Source of the DNA: Clostridia bacterium
Lineage (GTDB): Bacteria; Bacillota_A; Clostridia; Christensenellales; Aristaeellaceae
Length of the DNA: 53,589 bases
Reading direction: 5' to 3'
NCBI GenBank assembly: GCA_017620455.1
Contig: JAFZQK010000078.1
Span: 1-53,589, forward strand
The position numbers and the translations under genes were made by a program. Below the pieces are notes generated by a model that did not search any database, was not told the DNA's origin, and worked only from the letters and a program-made list of their open reading frames with translations. Each line of letters opens with the position of its first letter. Within the stretch, counting starts at the first letter, position 1. Below are positions 1 to 6,849 of this stretch, in pieces.

Positions 1-1
1 C

Positions 2-853
2 GAATGGATCCTGAAGGCCGTCAGCGACGAGCATTGCACCATCGTCTGGCTGCTGGTGCCGTGGGCGCAGGACATCCTCGACGCCATCGACCGCGGCGAC
101 GTCAAGCTGGACGATTACCAGCTCAGCCAGTGGCGGCTGATGCACATCGGCGCCCAGCCTGTGCCCCCATCCCTTATCCGTCACTGGCTGCAGTATTTTC
201 CCCATCATAAGTACGATACCAATTACGGCCTGAGCGAATCCACCGGCCCGGGCTGCGTGCACCTGGGCATGGAGAACGTGCGCAAGGTGGGCGCCATCGG
301 CGTGCCGGGCTTCGGCTGGAAATGCAAGATCGTGGACGAGCAGGATCAGCCCGTTCAGCAGGGCGAGGTAGGCGAACTGTGCGTCCGGGGCCCCGGGGTC
401 ATGCGGTGCTATTACCACGATCCCAAGGCCACCGCCGAAACCCTCATCAACGGCTGGCTGCACACCGGCGACATGGCCAAGCAGGACGAGGAAGGCTTCA
501 TTTTCCTGGTGGACCGCAAAAAGGACGTCATCATCACCGGCGGCGAAAACCTCTACCCCGTCCAGATCGAGGATTTCCTGGCCTCCAACCCCAAGATCCA
601 CGACGTGGCCGTGATCGGCCTGCCCGATCCCCGGCTGGGCGAGATCGCCGCGGCCATCATCCAGGTCAAGGAGGGCATGGAGCTCACCGAGGACGAGGTG
701 AACCGCTTCTGCCTGGATCTGCCCCGCTACAAGCGGCCCCGGAAAATCATTTTCGCCAAAGTGCCCCGCAACCCCACCGGCAAGATCGAAAAGCCCAAGC
801 TGCGCCAGCAGTACTGCGGCGTCCGCCTGGTGGAAGCGCAGAATAACGGATAA
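2..853 (+). CDS. AMP-dependent acyl-CoA synthetase/ligase, C-terminal part (5' end outside window)
   Basis: The reading frame is open from the first bases, so the gene begins upstream of the window; about 283 residues are seen. Adenylate-forming enzymes activate a carboxylic acid with ATP and pass it to CoA. Visible motifs are YGLSESTG (A5-like), ELCVRGPGVM, the hinge region WLHTGDMA..DRKKD, GGENLYPVQIEDFL (A8) and PTGKIEKPKL with the C-terminal catalytic Lys. This is the order expected for a fatty-acyl or aryl-acid CoA ligase. Substrate choice cannot be told because the N-terminal half is missing. The gene ends at TAA 851-853 and is followed by a perfect 21-bp hairpin. It converges on the minus-strand YgjV-like gene. 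Confidence 0.9.
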   Translation, partial: EWILKAVSDEHCTIVWLLVPWAQDILDAIDRGDVKLDDYQLSQWRLMHIGAQPVPPSLIRHWLQYFPHHKYDTNYGLSESTGPGCVHLGMENVRKVGAIGVPGFGWKCKIVDEQDQPVQQGEVGELCVRGPGVMRCYYHDPKATAETLINGWLHTGDMAKQDEEGFIFLVDRKKDVIITGGENLYPVQIEDFLASNPKIHDVAVIGLPDPRLGEIAAAIIQVKEGMELTEDEVNRFCLDLPRYKRPRKIIFAKVPRNPTGKIEKPKLRQQYCGVRLVEAQNNG

Positions 854-864
854 AAACAAAAAAA

Positions 865-911
865 CAGGGGGAGAACCGTTCTTTGGAGCCCAAAGAACGG
901 TTCTCCCCCTG
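865..911. repeat. Perfect 21-bp palindrome, member of a composite hairpin repeat; likely terminator
   Basis: Arms 865-885 and 891-911 are exact reverse complements around a 5-nt loop (gagcc). The core CTTTGGAGCC(C)AAAG recurs in the hairpin at 25141-25188. It lies directly after the acyl-CoA ligase gene and between convergent genes, so it may stop transcription from either side, although no long T-run follows. It is followed by CCCCCTTTCCAAGAAAG (914-930), also shared with the 25-kb copy. Confidence 0.75.
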
Positions 912-990
912 TACCCCCTTTCCAAGAAAGGCGGCTGTATAAAACAGAAAGGTTTGTTGTAGATTTCCCCAGTCGGTTTTCGGAGGGGGC

Positions 991-1035
991 GCGGGGGGAC
1001 CGCTTTTGACGCAAAAGCGGTCCCCCCGCATTTTA
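991..1035. terminator. 18-bp perfect hairpin followed by a T-rich tract, between convergent genes
   Basis: Arms 991-1008 and 1012-1029 match exactly around a 3-nt loop. The plus-strand continuation is attttatt, giving a plausible rho-independent terminator for the plus direction; the minus-strand YgjV-like gene ends just beside it. The inner arm sequence (gaccgctttt) resembles the arm of the neighbouring repeat at 865-911. Confidence 0.65.
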
Positions 1036-1584
1036 TTACTCTCCGTTCCCTTCCCGTTTATCCCGGTAGATCGCGTGGAGCATGCCGGCGATGTTGAACA
1101 CTTCTCCCAGGAAGCCGCCCAGGGCGCCCACGCCCACGTGGCCGTTGTACAGCAACCAGGACACCGAATCCACCATCTTGATCCGGCGCAGGGCGATCAT
1201 ATCCGTCTGCACGAAGGCATAGGTGCCGAAAAACGCCCCGATCACGGGGATCAGGCTCCAGAGCGCGTCCGCCGCGGCCGGGCGGTGCAGCGTCAGAAAC
1301 AGCACGTACGCCCCCACGCAGGAAACGCAGATCACAAAATACAGGTTTTTTCTTTCCGCCTGGGGTTTGTTTTCCGCCTTCAGGAAGGAAAGCGAGCGCA
1401 CCAGGAACACGGCGTTCAGGTAAATGCCCATGCCGCCGCCGGAAAACACATAGCTGCACATGTGAAAACCCGTGGCCGCCGTGTGCAGGAGAAGCAGCGT
1501 GCGCTTCTTTCTGGAATGGAAGGCAAGGATATTCAACACCATCCCGATCAGGCTCAGGACGGTGCCGTAGTATTCCCTTTTCAA
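1036..1584 (-). CDS. YgjV-family inner-membrane protein
   Basis: 182 residues with about five or six hydrophobic segments (LSLIGMVLNILAF, LYFVICVSCVGAYVLFL, LIPVIGAFFGTYAF, VDSVSWLLYNGHVG, GGFLGEVFNIAGM). The pattern 'PVIGAFFGTYAFVQTD...R' followed by 'SWLLYN' and a Gly-rich segment matches the Imp-YgjV family, whose role is unknown. Length agrees with the family (about 180). The start is TTG at 1584 with a weak upstream AAAGGCGG; no better start keeps the first membrane segment. It lies 24 bp downstream of the FakA-C-like gene on the same strand. Confidence 0.75.
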   Translation of the reverse strand: MKREYYGTVLSLIGMVLNILAFHSRKKRTLLLLHTAATGFHMCSYVFSGGGMGIYLNAVFLVRSLSFLKAENKPQAERKNLYFVICVSCVGAYVLFLTLHRPAAADALWSLIPVIGAFFGTYAFVQTDMIALRRIKMVDSVSWLLYNGHVGVGALGGFLGEVFNIAGMLHAIYRDKREGNGE

Positions 1585-1608
1585 TCAGGCTGCCGCCTTT
1601 CCCCGGTT

Positions 1609-1860
1609 TCAGCCCGGCAGTCCCCGGGACTGACGGTCCATATCCTCCACCACGATATCGTGGATCTCGCCCAGGGTGGCGCAGTATTTCAGCACTTCCC
1701 AGGGCTCGTTGGTGTGGAAATGGATCTTGATCAGTTCGTCGTCGCCCACGGCCAGCAGGCAGTCGCCCTTGAGGTTTTCCAGGAAATAATCCCGGATCTC
1801 GTCTTCGTCCAGGTCGTGGCCTTCGATGAGCAGCTGGGTATCGTAGCGGGGGTCGATCAT
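1609..1860 (-). CDS. Stand-alone FakA (DAK2/YloV) C-terminal-domain-like protein
   Basis: 83 residues. The segment LLAVGDDELIKIHFHTNEPW plus EVLKYCATLGEIHDI and VEDMDRQ is the signature of the C-terminal domain of FakA/YloV-type fatty-acid kinase subunits (GDxxLVKVHVHTxxPGxVLEYxxxxGEL..I.IxNMxxQ). The DhaL-like kinase domain and the middle domain of FakA are absent, so the protein cannot be a kinase alone; a binding, scaffold or regulatory role is inference. ATG 1860 is preferred because AAGGAAGG lies about 8 nt upstream; an in-frame ATG at 1884 overlaps the stop of the kinase-like gene (ATGA) and could also be used by translational coupling. It is the third gene of the thrH unit. Confidence 0.7.
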   Translation of the reverse strand: MIDPRYDTQLLIEGHDLDEDEIRDYFLENLKGDCLLAVGDDELIKIHFHTNEPWEVLKYCATLGEIHDIVVEDMDRQSRGLPG

Positions 1861-1880
1861 GGCATGTTCCTTCCTTTCGT

Positions 1881-2714
1881 TCATACAATGGCGATCCGGG
1901 TGCGGTTCACCGCGCCGGAAAGGATCTTCTCAATGGGATAGCGGGCGTTGGCGATGTACACCTCCACCCCCGTGCGGGCGGAGCGCAGGGCGTATTCCAG
2001 CTTCGCCCCGGCGCCGTTGGCCCCGGCCCGGGACGCGCCCACGCAGTGGCCCTGCCAGTCCCGCACCTTCTTTTCCAGGCGCTCCGCGTCCGGCGCCGTG
2101 ATCTCCCGGACCAGGGTGGCCGGGTCCTGGGGGTCGGCGTAGATGCCCTCGGTGGAGGTGAGCAGGATCAGCTTTTTCGTGCGCACCAGCTCGGCGATCA
2201 CGGCGGCGGTCTCGTCGTTGTCCACGCACTCCACCACCGGGGTGTCCGGATGGCTGGCCTGCAGGGAGGTCAGTTCCATCTTGCGGTTTTCCTCGTCGCT
2301 GACGCAGTCGTTGTAATTGATGATGGGGATGGCCCCCTGCTGCGCCGCCCGCTGCAAAAGGCCAAAGAGGTGCTGCCGCTTCTGGGGGTCGTTGAAATGA
2401 TTGTGCTCCACCAGCACCTGGCGCACCCCGAATTCCGGGCGGATGAAGCGCCGGTAGGTCTCCATCAGCACGGCCTGGCCCTGGGCGGAATAATCGGTTT
2501 TATTCTGCTCCGGGTCGCCCCCCAGGGCTTTCCCGGTGCGCTTCAAATAATCCAGCCGCCCGATCTCCGTGGCCCCGGAGGACACCAGCAGCATCCCGGG
2601 CCTGAGCTCGCTGCTGAGCCGGGCGAAGTTATTATAGTCGATATCGTTGTCCTCCCGGCGGATCAGCGCCATGGACCCGATCTTGATCACCAGTTCAATG
2701 CCGCCTGTCACCAC
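1881..2714 (-). CDS. Glutamate 5-kinase-like amino acid kinase without PUA domain
   Basis: About 277 residues of the amino-acid-kinase fold. Motifs match ProB: LVIKIGS (phosphate-binding N-terminus), LVSSGATEIGR, QGQAVLMETY, HFNDPQKRQH, IPIINYND, ECVDNDETAAVIAEL and LILLTSTEGIYADP. Ordinary ProB is about 365 residues with a C-terminal PUA domain; that domain is missing here, and no proA is nearby. The start is probably GTG 2714, after GGGAGG; a GTG at 2729 overlaps the thrH stop (GTGA). Neighbours are ThrH and a FakA-C-like protein, so the substrate may not be glutamate. The fold is certain, the substrate is not. Confidence 0.75.
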   Translation of the reverse strand: MVTGGIELVIKIGSMALIRREDNDIDYNNFARLSSELRPGMLLVSSGATEIGRLDYLKRTGKALGGDPEQNKTDYSAQGQAVLMETYRRFIRPEFGVRQVLVEHNHFNDPQKRQHLFGLLQRAAQQGAIPIINYNDCVSDEENRKMELTSLQASHPDTPVVECVDNDETAAVIAELVRTKKLILLTSTEGIYADPQDPATLVREITAPDAERLEKKVRDWQGHCVGASRAGANGAGAKLEYALRSARTGVEVYIANARYPIEKILSGAVNRTRIAIV

Positions 2715-2725
2715 GATTCCTCCCG

Positions 2726-3325
2726 TCACAGCGCCGCCCGGATGGCGGAAAGCAGTTCGCCGTATTCCTCAAATGCGGGCAGCTCCGGATGATCGCGCTT
2801 GATCTGCTCGGTGCTGCGGAAAAGGAACCCCGCCTTGCTGGCCTGGATCATGGCCAGATCGTTATAGCTGTCCCCGGCGGCGATGGTATCAAAGCCCACG
2901 GACTGCAGCGCCCGCACCGTGGCCAGCTTGGATTTTTCCACCCGCATTTTATACCCCGTCACCATGCCGTCCGGCGCCACCTCCAGGGTGTTGCAGAAAA
3001 TGGTGGGCCAGCCCAGCTTCTTCATCAGGGGCGTGGCGAACTGGGTGAAGGTGTCGCTGAGGATGATCACCTGGGTGATCTCCCGGAGCGCGTCCAGGAA
3101 TTCCTTTGCTCCCGGCATGGGGTCCACGGTCTCGATGACCTGCCGGATCTCCTTAAGGCCCAGCCCGCGGTCCCTGAGGATGCCCAGCCGCCACTTCATC
3201 AGCTTATCGTAATCCGGCTCGTCCCGGGTGGTGCGCTTCAGCTCCGGGATCCCGCTGGCCTTTGAAAACGCGATCCAGATCTCCGGCACCAGCACGCCCT
3301 CCAGATCCAGGCATACCACGTTCAT
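2726..3325 (-). CDS. thrH: Bifunctional phosphoserine phosphatase / homoserine phosphotransferase
   Basis: 199-residue HAD-superfamily enzyme. The N-terminus reads CLDLEGVLVPEIWIAF, with the DLE form of the DxD motif seen in Pseudomonas ThrH, followed by TTRDEPDYDKLM, VIILSDTF (Ser of motif II), a Lys around VEKSK and AAGDSYND (motif IV). ThrH removes phosphate from phosphoserine and can pass it to homoserine, giving phosphohomoserine for threonine synthesis. Length matches the family (about 203). ATG 3325 has GGGGGAGG upstream and a TTGAAA-17-TACAAT promoter. The next gene overlaps its stop, so the two are translationally coupled. Confidence 0.9.
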   Translation of the reverse strand: MNVVCLDLEGVLVPEIWIAFSKASGIPELKRTTRDEPDYDKLMKWRLGILRDRGLGLKEIRQVIETVDPMPGAKEFLDALREITQVIILSDTFTQFATPLMKKLGWPTIFCNTLEVAPDGMVTGYKMRVEKSKLATVRALQSVGFDTIAAGDSYNDLAMIQASKAGFLFRSTEQIKRDHPELPAFEEYGELLSAIRAAL

Positions 3326-3355
3326 GCTCTCATCCTCCCCCTTTACATCCCGATG

Positions 3356-3384
3356 ATTGTATCATACCGCCGCCCGTTTTTCAA
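3356..3384 (-). promoter_or_regulatory. SigA-type promoter for the thrH unit
   Basis: On the minus strand TTGAAA (3384-3379), 17-bp spacer, TACAAT (3361-3356). It lies 31 bp before the thrH ATG and close to the divergent promoter of the HPr-like gene. Confidence 0.65.
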
Positions 3385-3394
3385 TACCGGGGCC

Positions 3395-3423
3395 TTGCGC
3401 AGGATCCCGGATCATGCTATGAT
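3395..3423 (+). promoter_or_regulatory. SigA-type promoter for the HPr-like gene
   Basis: TTGCGC at 3395-3400, 17-bp spacer, TATGAT at 3418-3423, followed by AAAGGAG and ATG 3449. The leader is only about 20 nt. Confidence 0.65.
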
Positions 3424-3448
3424 ACCCGGGAAAGGAGCGTGGATCCCC

Positions 3449-3691
3449 ATGCTGATCCCCATTCGCGTCGATTCCATGAAAGCCGCGGAGGCGCTGAGCA
3501 ACGTGTGCAAGCAGTTCCCGCAGGAAATCTTCCTGCGCTCCCACGTATACTGCATCGACCCCAAATCCACCCTGGGCATCCTGGCCATGATGTATTCCGC
3601 CCGGGAGGGCATGACCCTGGATACCGCCGATATGCCCGATGCGGACGCGGAAAAGCTGCGCGCCGCCCTGCAGGATTTTGTGATCGGATAA
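3449..3691 (+). CDS. HPr-like protein lacking the phosphoryl-accepting histidine
   Basis: 80 residues. The segment FLRSHVYCIDPKSTLGILAM resembles HPr around regulatory Ser46 (xxxVxxKSxLGxLxL), and the remainder (GMTLDTADMPDADAEKLRAAL) fits the last HPr strand and helix. The N-terminal site where HPr carries His15 reads VDSMKAAEALSNV, with no His, so phosphotransfer from enzyme I is not expected. Crh of Bacillus is a precedent for a His15-less HPr paralogue that keeps Ser46. ATG 3449 has AAAGGAG 11 nt upstream, and the gene has its own promoter and terminator. A regulatory role is inference. Confidence 0.7.
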   Translation: MLIPIRVDSMKAAEALSNVCKQFPQEIFLRSHVYCIDPKSTLGILAMMYSAREGMTLDTADMPDADAEKLRAALQDFVIG

Positions 3692-3701
3692 TCCGGAACG
3701 A

Positions 3702-3744
3702 AAAAGCCCCCGCCGCCTGAATAAAAACAGACAGCGGGGGTTTT
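3702..3744. terminator. Bidirectional terminator hairpin
   Basis: CCCCCGC (3707-3713) pairs with GCGGGGG (3734-3740); plus-strand T's follow and an A-run precedes. It serves the HPr-like gene and, on the other strand, the nucleotidyltransferase gene that ends at 3750. Confidence 0.65.
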
Positions 3745-3749
3745 CCGCA

Positions 3750-4520
3750 TCAGGAAGCATGCTTCCTCAGTTCCTTTTCCAGCGCGTCCGCGTACCGCTG
3801 CACCGTGGGACCCAGCCCCTTCAGCCATTGCTTCACATCGTCCCTGTCCTTGTACGCCATAGGCTCCCGCCTGACCGTCAGGGCTTTCCGCAGAGGCTCT
3901 TCCTCCTCAAAGATGTGTTCCTTCAGCGCCCAGACGCCGGCGCCCGTTTTTGATATGACGCCGCCGTGCCTTAAGGTATAGATGCACCTGGCAATATCCA
4001 GCAGCCATCCGCAGGAATAAAGGCTCTCGTTCGTCCGGACGGCGCAGCGGCGAACGGTATCGTAATGCCGCCTGACCGCTTCCTCCATTTCCTCCGCAGT
4101 CGGCGCGGCAAAAATGCTCCTGTCCCCGTCGCCGCAGACGCACCGCCCGTACTTCGCCAGCTCAAAGGCGGAAAACGCATCCTGCGCGTAGCGGTCGGTG
4201 ATCCGTTGGCCGCTGGTGCCCCAATAAACCAGCCGGGTGAAGGAAGCCGTCCGGTATTCGGCTTCGTCGGCGATGATCCCTTCAACGGCCCGGTAATACC
4301 GGTTTTCCGGCTCTTCCTCCGTCATGGCCTGCCGCAGCGTCAGCAGTGCGCCGGCCTGATCGGGCGTGATCCGCCCCTCCGTAAGGACCAGCAGATCAAT
4401 GTCGCTCCAGCCGGGCCGGAAATCCTCCAGTGCCACGCTGCCATACAGCCAGGCGCTCCGTACCTTTCCGTCCAGGATGCGGGAGATCCTGGCCGTCATT
4501 TTTTCGATGGACTGCTTCAT
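3750..4520 (-). CDS. Aminoglycoside-nucleotidyltransferase-like protein (ANT/AadA-type fold)
   Basis: 256 residues. AWLYGSVALEDF and GWSDIDLLVLTE form the Pol-beta-type nucleotidyltransferase core (GS..DxD). The C-terminal helical part (LDIARCIYTLRHGGVISKTGAGVWAL) matches the AadA C-terminal region, including the RxxYTL..G.I.SK pattern. Enzymes of this form adenylylate aminoglycosides or other small molecules with ATP. Many chromosomal members have no proven resistance role, so I do not call it a resistance gene. ATG 4520 has AAGGA upstream. It is flanked by a metallophosphoesterase on the same strand, 30 bp away. Confidence 0.75.
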   Translation of the reverse strand: MKQSIEKMTARISRILDGKVRSAWLYGSVALEDFRPGWSDIDLLVLTEGRITPDQAGALLTLRQAMTEEEPENRYYRAVEGIIADEAEYRTASFTRLVYWGTSGQRITDRYAQDAFSAFELAKYGRCVCGDGDRSIFAAPTAEEMEEAVRRHYDTVRRCAVRTNESLYSCGWLLDIARCIYTLRHGGVISKTGAGVWALKEHIFEEEEPLRKALTVRREPMAYKDRDDVKQWLKGLGPTVQRYADALEKELRKHAS

Positions 4521-4550
4521 CTGATCCTTGCTTCCTTTTCGGCCGGCGCG

Positions 4551-5411
4551 TCACTCATGCTTCATGGTCAGCAGATGGATCTGGGGCCTGGCCCCCAGCC
4601 GCACCGGCAGCACCGACGTGCCCACTCCGTTGCTCACCAGGATATCCGCTCCGTTTTCGCGGTACCAGCCGGAGCGGTAACGGTCCCCCAGGTCGCTGGA
4701 GGAATGCAGGCTATGGCCGAACAAGGCCACCTGGCCCCCGTGGGTGTGCCCGCACAGGGCCAGGCGGTAAAACGGCCCGCCGGGGGCTTCGTACGTCTGC
4801 GGCAGGATGTCCGGCGTGTGGGGCACGAACACCGTAAAGTCCGCCCCGGCGGACAGCCGTTCCGCTTTTTCCAAATCCGGGAAACCGTTGTAGTAATCGT
4901 CCACCCCGGCGAAGGCGACGGTCTGCCCGTCCTTGGTAAGCGTCCACACGTCGTTCACCAGGGGGATCACGCCGTTTTCCCGCATGGCCGCCGTCAGCTT
5001 ATTCAGGTTTTCTTCCGGCAGCGTGCGGTCGTGGTTCCCCACCACGGCGGCCACCCCCAGCCGGGCCTTGAAATCGGGATGCAGCGCAAAAAAGGCGATG
5101 GCGCCGTCCGAATCCTCGCCGTAATCCCCGCCCAGCAATATCACGTCCGCTTCCAGCGCGTTCACCCGCTCCGCCAGCCGGCGCACCCTTTTTTCCGGGA
5201 ACAGCGCGCCGTAATGAATGTCGGACAGGAACACGAGCTTCAGCCCGTCGAAGGCCTCCGGCCATTCGGGGAACGCGCAGGTTTCCCCGACGGTATCCAG
5301 CTGCACCGCCAGATACAGGGGATAAAACAGCGCGCAGCCCGCCGGCAGCAGCATCAGCAGTTTGCCGGGCCAGCCGGTTTTGTGGGCCCGTTTTCTGATT
5401 CTTTTTCCCAC
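4551..5411 (-). CDS. Membrane-anchored metallophosphoesterase (YkuE-like)
   Basis: 286 residues, GTG start at 5411 with GGAGGG 7 nt upstream. An N-terminal hydrophobic stretch (LLMLLPAGCALFYPLYLAV) follows a Lys/Arg-rich head and acts as a signal anchor. The calcineurin-like metal sites are in order: LVFLSDIHYG, LLGGDYGED, VVGNHD, FVPHTPD and CGHTHGGQV. This is the arrangement of YkuE/YaeI-type phosphoesterases, which act outside the membrane on phosphodiesters such as lipid or wall precursors. The substrate here is not deducible. It has a promoter of TTGCGC-17-TACAAT form and diverges from galE. Confidence 0.85.
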   Translation of the reverse strand: MGKRIRKRAHKTGWPGKLLMLLPAGCALFYPLYLAVQLDTVGETCAFPEWPEAFDGLKLVFLSDIHYGALFPEKRVRRLAERVNALEADVILLGGDYGEDSDGAIAFFALHPDFKARLGVAAVVGNHDRTLPEENLNKLTAAMRENGVIPLVNDVWTLTKDGQTVAFAGVDDYYNGFPDLEKAERLSAGADFTVFVPHTPDILPQTYEAPGGPFYRLALCGHTHGGQVALFGHSLHSSSDLGDRYRSGWYRENGADILVSNGVGTSVLPVRLGARPQIHLLTMKHE

Positions 5412-5441
5412 GCGTTCTCCCTCCGCTCCGCCGTTTTTTTT

Positions 5442-5470
5442 ATTGTATCATATTCGCCCCGCCGGCGCAA
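5442..5470 (-). promoter_or_regulatory. SigA-type promoter for the metallophosphoesterase gene
   Basis: Minus strand TTGCGC (5470-5465), 17-bp spacer, TACAAT (5447-5442), with an A-rich start region. It is back to back with the galE promoter, the two -35 boxes being 16 bp apart. Confidence 0.55.
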
Positions 5471-5486
5471 ATTCCCCCTTTCTTCA

Positions 5487-5515
5487 TTGACACGCCCGCC
5501 GCCGCCGTTTATAAT
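5487..5515 (+). promoter_or_regulatory. Consensus SigA promoter for galE
   Basis: Exact TTGACA (5487-5492), 17-bp spacer, exact TATAAT (5510-5515), then AAGGAGG and ATG 5546. Confidence 0.85.
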
Positions 5516-5545
5516 GAAACCGATCAACAGCAAGGAGGTCTTTTT

Positions 5546-6565
5546 ATGCGCGTACTGCTCACCGGCGGCGCCGGTTATATCGGCTCCCACACCGCCCTGG
5601 CTTTGCTAAACGCCGGGTACGACGTTGCGGTTTTGGATAACCTGAGCAATTCCAGCCCCGAAGCCCTCAGGCGGGTGGAAACGCTGACGGGGAAAAAGGC
5701 CCCCCTGATCATCGGCGACTGCACGGACGAAGACACCGTAAAGGCCGTGTTTGAAAACCACGGCCCCATCGGCGCGGTGATCCACTTTGCCGGGCTCAAG
5801 GCCGTGGGCGAATCCGTGGAAAAGCCCCTGGACTATTATCAGAACAACCTGGACGCCACCATGACGCTGTGCCGGGTGATGCCGGAATACGGCTGCCGGG
5901 CGCTGGTGTTTTCCTCCTCCGCCACGGTGTACGGCGTCACCCAGGAAATGCCCCTGCGGGAGGATTTCCCCACCGGCTGCACCAACCCCTACGGCTGGAC
6001 CAAGTGGATCAGCGAACGGATATTGACGGACGTTGCCAAGGCGGACCCCTCCCGTTCCTTCGTGCTGCTGCGGTATTTCAACCCCAGCGGCGCCCATGAA
6101 AGCGGCCGCATCGGGGACGACCCCGCCGGCATCCCCAACAACCTGATGCCCTATATCTGCCAGGTGGCCTCCGGGAAGCTCGATCACCTGCGGGTGTTCG
6201 GAAACGACTATCCCACCCGGGACGGCACCGGGGAAAGGGATTACATCCACGTGATGGACCTGGCGGAGGGCCATCTGGCGGCGCTGGATTACGCCCTGAA
6301 AAACAGCGGCGTCCAGGTCTTCAATCTGGGCACCGGCACCCCTTACAGCGTGCTGGACATCGTGCGCGCATTCGAAGACGCCAACGGCCTTTCGATCCCC
6401 TACGAGATCACCCCCCGCCGCCCCGGCGACATCGCCGTGTGCTACGCCGACGCCTCCCGGGCGAAGGACATCCTGCACTGGCAGGCGAAAAGGGATCTTA
6501 AGCAGATGTGCCGCGACGCCTGGAACTGGCAGAAGCAGAATCCCCGGGGATACGGCGATCAGTAA
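5546..6565 (+). CDS. galE: UDP-glucose 4-epimerase
   Basis: 339 residues, the usual GalE length. The Rossmann motif LTGGAGYIGSHTALAL is at the N-terminus, VLDNLSNSSPEAL follows the second strand, and FSSSATVYG plus the catalytic NPYGWTKWISE (YxxxK near residue 148) are present. C-terminal RDGTGERDYIHVMDLAEGH and FNLGTGTPYSVL complete the GalE signature. The enzyme interconverts UDP-glucose and UDP-galactose for galactose use and for surface glycans. AAGGAGG sits 7 nt before ATG. The gene is single-cistron, with a consensus promoter and the hairpin shared with the 6S RNA candidate at its end. Confidence 0.95.
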   Translation: MRVLLTGGAGYIGSHTALALLNAGYDVAVLDNLSNSSPEALRRVETLTGKKAPLIIGDCTDEDTVKAVFENHGPIGAVIHFAGLKAVGESVEKPLDYYQNNLDATMTLCRVMPEYGCRALVFSSSATVYGVTQEMPLREDFPTGCTNPYGWTKWISERILTDVAKADPSRSFVLLRYFNPSGAHESGRIGDDPAGIPNNLMPYICQVASGKLDHLRVFGNDYPTRDGTGERDYIHVMDLAEGHLAALDYALKNSGVQVFNLGTGTPYSVLDIVRAFEDANGLSIPYEITPRRPGDIAVCYADASRAKDILHWQAKRDLKQMCRDAWNWQKQNPRGYGDQ

Positions 6566-6581
6566 ACGCGGAATTACATAC

Positions 6582-6620
6582 AAAAAACAGGCCTGTGCTT
6601 TACAGCACGGGCCTGTTCTT
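6582..6620. terminator. Bidirectional terminator of galE (+) and the 6S RNA candidate (-)
   Basis: A 12- to 14-bp hairpin (arms about 6587-6599 and 6604-6617, one G-T pair). On the minus strand it is followed by TTTTTT (6587-6582); on the plus strand by TTCTT. Confidence 0.8.
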
Positions 6621-6815
6621 CGTCGTATCCCAAAGTGCCGCTGCCCTCTATTTTTTCACCCGCTATGTTAAGCAGGCCGGTGCCCAGCGGAAGCTTCTGC
6701 CGTCCCCTGGCGTGCATGGCACGGGGGCATGACATCCGACGACCTGTCCCGGGTTCCGTTTTATGAAATGTGGGTAAAAACAGAACGCTGGCGAACACCC
6801 CAGGATGCTTCAACG
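6582..6815 (-). ncRNA. ssrS: 6S RNA candidate
   Basis: There is no open gene between galE and the upstream minus-strand gene, yet the minus strand has a perfect promoter and a strong terminator, giving a transcript of about 230 nt. Near its 5' end is CTGGGGTGTTCGCCAG, which resembles the conserved GGTGTTCGTCAG element of Firmicute 6S RNA (bsrA). A closing stem can be drawn between CGTTG..ATCC at the 5' end and GGAT.CGACG before the terminator. A further 10-bp hairpin lies at 6753-6762/6777-6786. 6S RNA binds SigA RNA polymerase and damps promoters in stationary phase. The call rests on remembered consensus and hand folding. The length is at the upper end for this family. Confidence 0.75.
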
Positions 6816-6820
6816 GTATT

Positions 6821-6849
6821 ATTATATGCGCCCCGCCGCGTCTTGTCAA
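6821..6849 (-). promoter_or_regulatory. Consensus SigA promoter of the 6S RNA candidate
   Basis: Minus strand exact TTGACA (6849-6844), 17-bp spacer, exact TATAAT (6826-6821). The TGA inside the -35 box is the stop codon (6848-6846) of the preceding nucleotidyltransferase gene. Confidence 0.85.

Noticed and set aside
3750..4520. Calling the nucleotidyltransferase an antibiotic resistance gene
   Set aside because: Only the fold and core motifs are seen; no mobile-element context and many chromosomal homologues have other or unknown roles.
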